A stretch of 19,008 nucleotides of DNA, taken from contig JAPLOC010001167.1 in NCBI GenBank assembly GCA_026692825.1, forward strand, positions 1 through 19,008, given 5' to 3'. Positions 16,399 to 19,008 of this stretch are shown one piece after another (the first letter of the stretch is position 1; each line of letters opens with the position of its first letter). The notes below the pieces were generated by a model that saw only the letters and a list, made by a program, of their open reading frames with translations, searched no databases and had not been told where the DNA came from. Position numbers and translations under genes: made by a program. The DNA comes from Planctomycetota bacterium. GTDB lineage: Bacteria > Planctomycetota > Planctomycetia > Planctomycetales > Planctomycetaceae.

Positions 16399-16785
16399 AT
16401 GGTCGAGTCGACGTGTTCAAAATGCGGCGGACCACTTGCGCGGGAGGATGGCCGTTGTTGGACCTGTGGAAAGGGGGCGACCGGTCAGAATCGGGCGGCC
16501 GGGTCGCGCGCGGGGGAGGGGGCCTTGGTTCCACACCGCGCGGTGAAGCTGCTCGCATATTCGGCGTTGAGCTACGTGATTTGTTTCGGATTCGCGGTCG
16601 CCGCCCTGATGATGGCGAAACACGATTTGCGAGAGATGGACGCCGGGCGGATGGATCCGACGGGACGAAACCAGACCGAAGCGGCACGGGTCATGGCGAT
16701 TGCGAACCTGTGGTTGCATGTCGTCGTGGGGGTGTTGATCGTACTCGGGACAGGTTTGGTTCTCGTGTACGAATTTTATCGCTAG
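16399..16785 (+). CDS. Single zinc-ribbon membrane protein (DUF4190-like), paralogue 2
   Basis: The 128-residue product has one zinc ribbon (Cys6, Cys9, Cys20, Cys23), a short linker, and two membrane segments (about 47-72 and 95-124). The loop between them, HDLREMDAGRMDPTGRNQTEAARVM, closely matches paralogue 1 (QDLRAMDEGRMDPTGRGLTQAG), so the two arose by duplication, with the first ribbon lost or merged here. The start ATG 16399 is the first that reads into the ribbon; the ribosome site is poor, and the gap to the preceding stop is 14 nt. Function is unknown. Confidence 0.75.
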   Translation: MVESTCSKCGGPLAREDGRCWTCGKGATGQNRAAGSRAGEGALVPHRAVKLLAYSALSYVICFGFAVAALMMAKHDLREMDAGRMDPTGRNQTEAARVMAIANLWLHVVVGVLIVLGTGLVLVYEFYR

Positions 16786-16860
16786 GATTCGGAGCCGGTC
16801 GTCGACGTGACGCGGCTCTGGATAGATTGAATCAAACGTCCCCTCTCTGGGTGGATTGTC

Positions 16861-17847
16861 GTGGCCATTGAATTTGACTGCCCGCATTGTGGCAAGACGC
16901 TGAAGACTGCGGACGAAAAAGCGGGAGTTCAGGCGAAGTGCCCTGGATGTTCCGAGGTGATCACCGTTCCTGGCACACCTCCCGCCCCCAAGGTCTCGCG
17001 TACAACCGAACCCCCGACGCGTCCCGTCGATCGTGATGGCGACGAAAGGGACGCCCCGGTTCGTGACGAGCCTGCGGGAGAGTTCAAGACCTGCCCGATG
17101 TGCGGGGAGAAGATTCGGGCCCAGGCGGCGAAGTGTCGGCACTGTGGCGAAGAACTGAGAGGGGCGAAGAAGCGCGAATTCCAGCCGACGAGGGTCGAAA
17201 TCGGCCCGATTTTCAACGAGAGCTGGGAGATCTTCCAGAAAAATGTCGGTCCCTGTGTGTTGCTCACACTGGTCTCGGGAGGCATCTGGCTGGTCACCCA
17301 GATTCCCGGGCAGATTCTGCAAGCGGGCGTCAATCAGGGGGGGTTGGACCCTGCAATCGCTTTCGTTGGGCTGATGGGGGTGTGGGTGCTGCAATTGGTG
17401 ACCACCTTCCTCATTTCGGCGGGGCAGGCGATCTGTTTCCTCAAGATGGCGCGGGGTGAGGAAGTTCAGGTGGGCGACTTGTTTCAAGGGGGAAAGTTCT
17501 TTCTCCGGTCGGCGGGTTCCACCATTGTCTATGAGATTCTGAAAGCGTTCGGTCTGGTGTTGTGTATCGTCCCGGGCGTTTTCGTGATGCTGGTCTTCTG
17601 GCCCTACATGTTTGTGATCGTCGATCGAGACGAGGGGGCGATGGAATCACTGGGAACCGCCCGCGGTCTCACCCAGGAAAACCTCGCGACCGGATTCCTG
17701 ATGGGGCTGTTGTTCTTCGGCCTCAATCTCGCGGGCGCAGTGGTGTGCCTGGTGGGGTTGTTGTTCTCCATGCCGCTCACACTGTTAATGACGGCGGTCG
17801 CTTACTTGAAGATGAGCGGTCAGACGACCGCCGGAGATTCGCAATGA
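16861..17847 (+). CDS. Double zinc-ribbon plus multi-helix membrane protein, paralogue 3
   Basis: The 328-residue product starts at GTG 16861 (GGTGGAT ribosome site about 6 nt upstream). Zinc ribbons are at Cys7/10/27/30 (CPHCGKTLKTADEKAGVQAKCPGC) and Cys78/81/92/95 (CPMCGEKIRAQAAKCRHCGE), separated by a Pro/Arg/Asp-rich linker. From about residue 110 comes a hydrophobic region with roughly six helices. It contains the motif ARGEEVQVGDLFQGGKFFL, then a PGVFVMLVFWPYMFVIVD segment and GAMESLGTARGLTQENL, the layout of DUF975/YciC-like membrane domains. Substrate or role is unknown; a membrane sensor or organiser with cytoplasmic zinc ribbons is possible. Its stop overlaps the next start by ATGA. 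Confidence 0.85.
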   Translation: MAIEFDCPHCGKTLKTADEKAGVQAKCPGCSEVITVPGTPPAPKVSRTTEPPTRPVDRDGDERDAPVRDEPAGEFKTCPMCGEKIRAQAAKCRHCGEELRGAKKREFQPTRVEIGPIFNESWEIFQKNVGPCVLLTLVSGGIWLVTQIPGQILQAGVNQGGLDPAIAFVGLMGVWVLQLVTTFLISAGQAICFLKMARGEEVQVGDLFQGGKFFLRSAGSTIVYEILKAFGLVLCIVPGVFVMLVFWPYMFVIVDRDEGAMESLGTARGLTQENLATGFLMGLLFFGLNLAGAVVCLVGLLFSMPLTLLMTAVAYLKMSGQTTAGDSQ

Positions 17848-18863
17848 GTATCCAATTCCACTGCCCGAGCTGCGACAAGTTGCTGACCACCAGCGACGAC
17901 AAAGCCGGGGCGCGCGCCAAATGCCCCGGCTGTTCGGAATACGTGACCGTCCCGGCGGCGGGCGGTCCCGCCAGGGAACCGGTGGCTCCGGAACCGCCGG
18001 TTGTCGCGCCACCACGATCTGCGCCCATTCGGTCGGGGGCATCCAGCGCGGGGACTTCCAGCGCGGGGGGAGCCAGTTCCAGCGATGGGGAGCGCAAACC
18101 GTGCCCGATGTGCGGCGAGAGCATTCTCGCTTTGGCGACCAAGTGCCGTTATTGCGGCGAAGTCCTGACCGACGTCGTCGAAGCCGGAGAGGGGGGATTC
18201 GATCCGACGCCGGTGGAAGTGGGAGAGATCTTCAACCCGTCGTGGGAGATTTTTAAAGGCAACGTTGGGATGGGGGTCGGTATCAGCCTTGTATCGATGC
18301 TGATCCCCGCCCTGTTGTGTGGACTCCCGATGTTCATCCTGGCCATTCTCGTGGACGAACACGCGATTCCCGAAGAGGTCATGGTGATCACGATGATCCC
18401 GCTGGTCCTGGTCGGGATGGTACTGGGATTGTTCCTGACGCTCGGCCAGACGCGGGCGTTTTTACAAATGGCACGCGGCCAACAGGTTCAGGTGTCCGAC
18501 CTTTTCAAGGGGGGGCGGTACATGCTCCCTGCGCTGGGTGCGTCGCTGGTGTTTGGCCTGATGTATCTGTTCGGCCTGGCGATGTGCTACATCCCCGGCA
18601 TTTTCGTCCTGCTGATTTTCTGGCCCTTCCTGCACTTGATTGTGGATGACCAGGCGGGAGCAATGGAGTCGCTGTCGAAGGCCCGGGCGATGACGACCGG
18701 CAACCTGGGGACGACCTTCATACTCGGACTCATCGCGTACGGCCTGGTTCTGGTGGGTGAGTTGGCCTGTGGGGTGGGGGTGTTTGTTGCCCTGCCGCTT
18801 GTTTCGCTGATGTTCGCGGTTGCTTACCTGAAGATGAGCGGCCAGCGGACCGCGAAGGGTTAG
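17844..18863 (+). CDS. Double zinc-ribbon plus multi-helix membrane protein, paralogue 4
   Basis: The 339-residue protein has the same layout as paralogue 3: ribbons at Cys7/10/27/30 and Cys87/90/101/104, a Ser/Gly/Ala/Pro-rich linker between them, then a membrane region with roughly six helices. The membrane region repeats the motifs ARGQQVQVSDLFKGGRYML, PGIFVLLIFWPFLHLIVD and GAMESLSKARAMTTGNL, and both end AYLKMSGQ-T. ATG 17844 overlaps the previous TGA (ATGA) and has GGAG 7 nt upstream, so translation is probably coupled. The two look like a recent tandem duplication whose linkers diverged. A heteromeric membrane complex is a reasonable guess. Function is unknown. Confidence 0.87.
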   Translation: MSIQFHCPSCDKLLTTSDDKAGARAKCPGCSEYVTVPAAGGPAREPVAPEPPVVAPPRSAPIRSGASSAGTSSAGGASSSDGERKPCPMCGESILALATKCRYCGEVLTDVVEAGEGGFDPTPVEVGEIFNPSWEIFKGNVGMGVGISLVSMLIPALLCGLPMFILAILVDEHAIPEEVMVITMIPLVLVGMVLGLFLTLGQTRAFLQMARGQQVQVSDLFKGGRYMLPALGASLVFGLMYLFGLAMCYIPGIFVLLIFWPFLHLIVDDQAGAMESLSKARAMTTGNLGTTFILGLIAYGLVLVGELACGVGVFVALPLVSLMFAVAYLKMSGQRTAKG

Positions 18864-19008
18864 AACCTGGCAAAAATCAATTTCGTGGTTTTTGAAATCC
18901 TTCGGACAAACCGAATCACCCGAGATCTTAGTCTTCCCGCACACACGGCCGCAGCAATGTCAGCCGCAGGCTCAATGACTCCCGGGTTGTCGGCTTCTCT
19001 GCGGATTC
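18864..19008. other. Right edge: no certain feature
   Basis: A minus-strand frame is open from the right edge to TAA at 18930-18928 (26 codons, ending LLRPCVRED) and could be the C-terminus of a gene outside the window. Other frames are also open over part of this stretch, so it is not called. A short TTCGG-ACAAA-CCGAA hairpin (18901-18915) has no U-tail. Confidence 0.3.

Noticed and set aside
18867..18915. A terminator after the last zinc-ribbon gene
   Set aside because: Only weak A/T pairing and a 5-bp TTCGG/CCGAA hairpin without a U-tract are present.

Overview
The window looks like chromosomal DNA from a GC-rich planctomycete (Planctomycetota, probably Planctomycetales). The evidence is protein content. 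There is a cysteine-rich secreted protein with YTV-type motifs, a family so far associated with planctomycetes. There are also tandem zinc-ribbon membrane proteins, a TPR secretory protein, and NusA/IF2/RbfA proteins with long low-complexity extensions. No 16S, tRNA or CRISPR sequence is present to fix the taxonomy more closely.

Layout. Positions 1-2020 hold a minus-strand group: a Gfo/Idh/MocA oxidoreductase (2020-749), clpS overlapping its end (779-429), and the start of a membrane protein that runs off the left edge (280-1). Positions about 2120-2945 hold a decayed IS1182-type insertion sequence with two internal deletions, bracketed by an imperfect 30-bp inverted repeat. A strong hairpin (2955-2988) separates it from the next minus-strand pair: a YTV-type cysteine-rich exported protein built from 16-residue repeats (4422-3076), and upstream of it a stand-alone M41 (FtsH-type) protease domain (5204-4725).

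From about 5311 everything is on the plus strand. A near-consensus promoter (5311-5339) and a roughly 320-nt leader with hairpins, including a terminator-like one just before the start codon, precede nusA-infB-rbfA, the transcription-antitermination and translation-initiation/ribosome-maturation cluster. No rimP is seen upstream. Next come a frameshifted HhH-GPD (endonuclease III-fold)-like gene with a histone-H1-like Lys/Ala/Pro tail, and a secreted TPR protein gene broken by three frameshifts, one of them caused by an exact 17-bp tandem duplication. Then come yebC and four related zinc-ribbon plus membrane-domain proteins (15818-18863), the last two overlapping by ATGA.

Points of interest are the structured nusA leader, the cluster of four frameshifts confined to 11.7-14.7 kb beside intact housekeeping genes, the two-block 16-residue repeat architecture of the YTV protein, the tandem zinc-ribbon membrane paralogues, and a palindrome shared by two intergenic gaps. 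I did not find a clear-cut new defence or mobile system.
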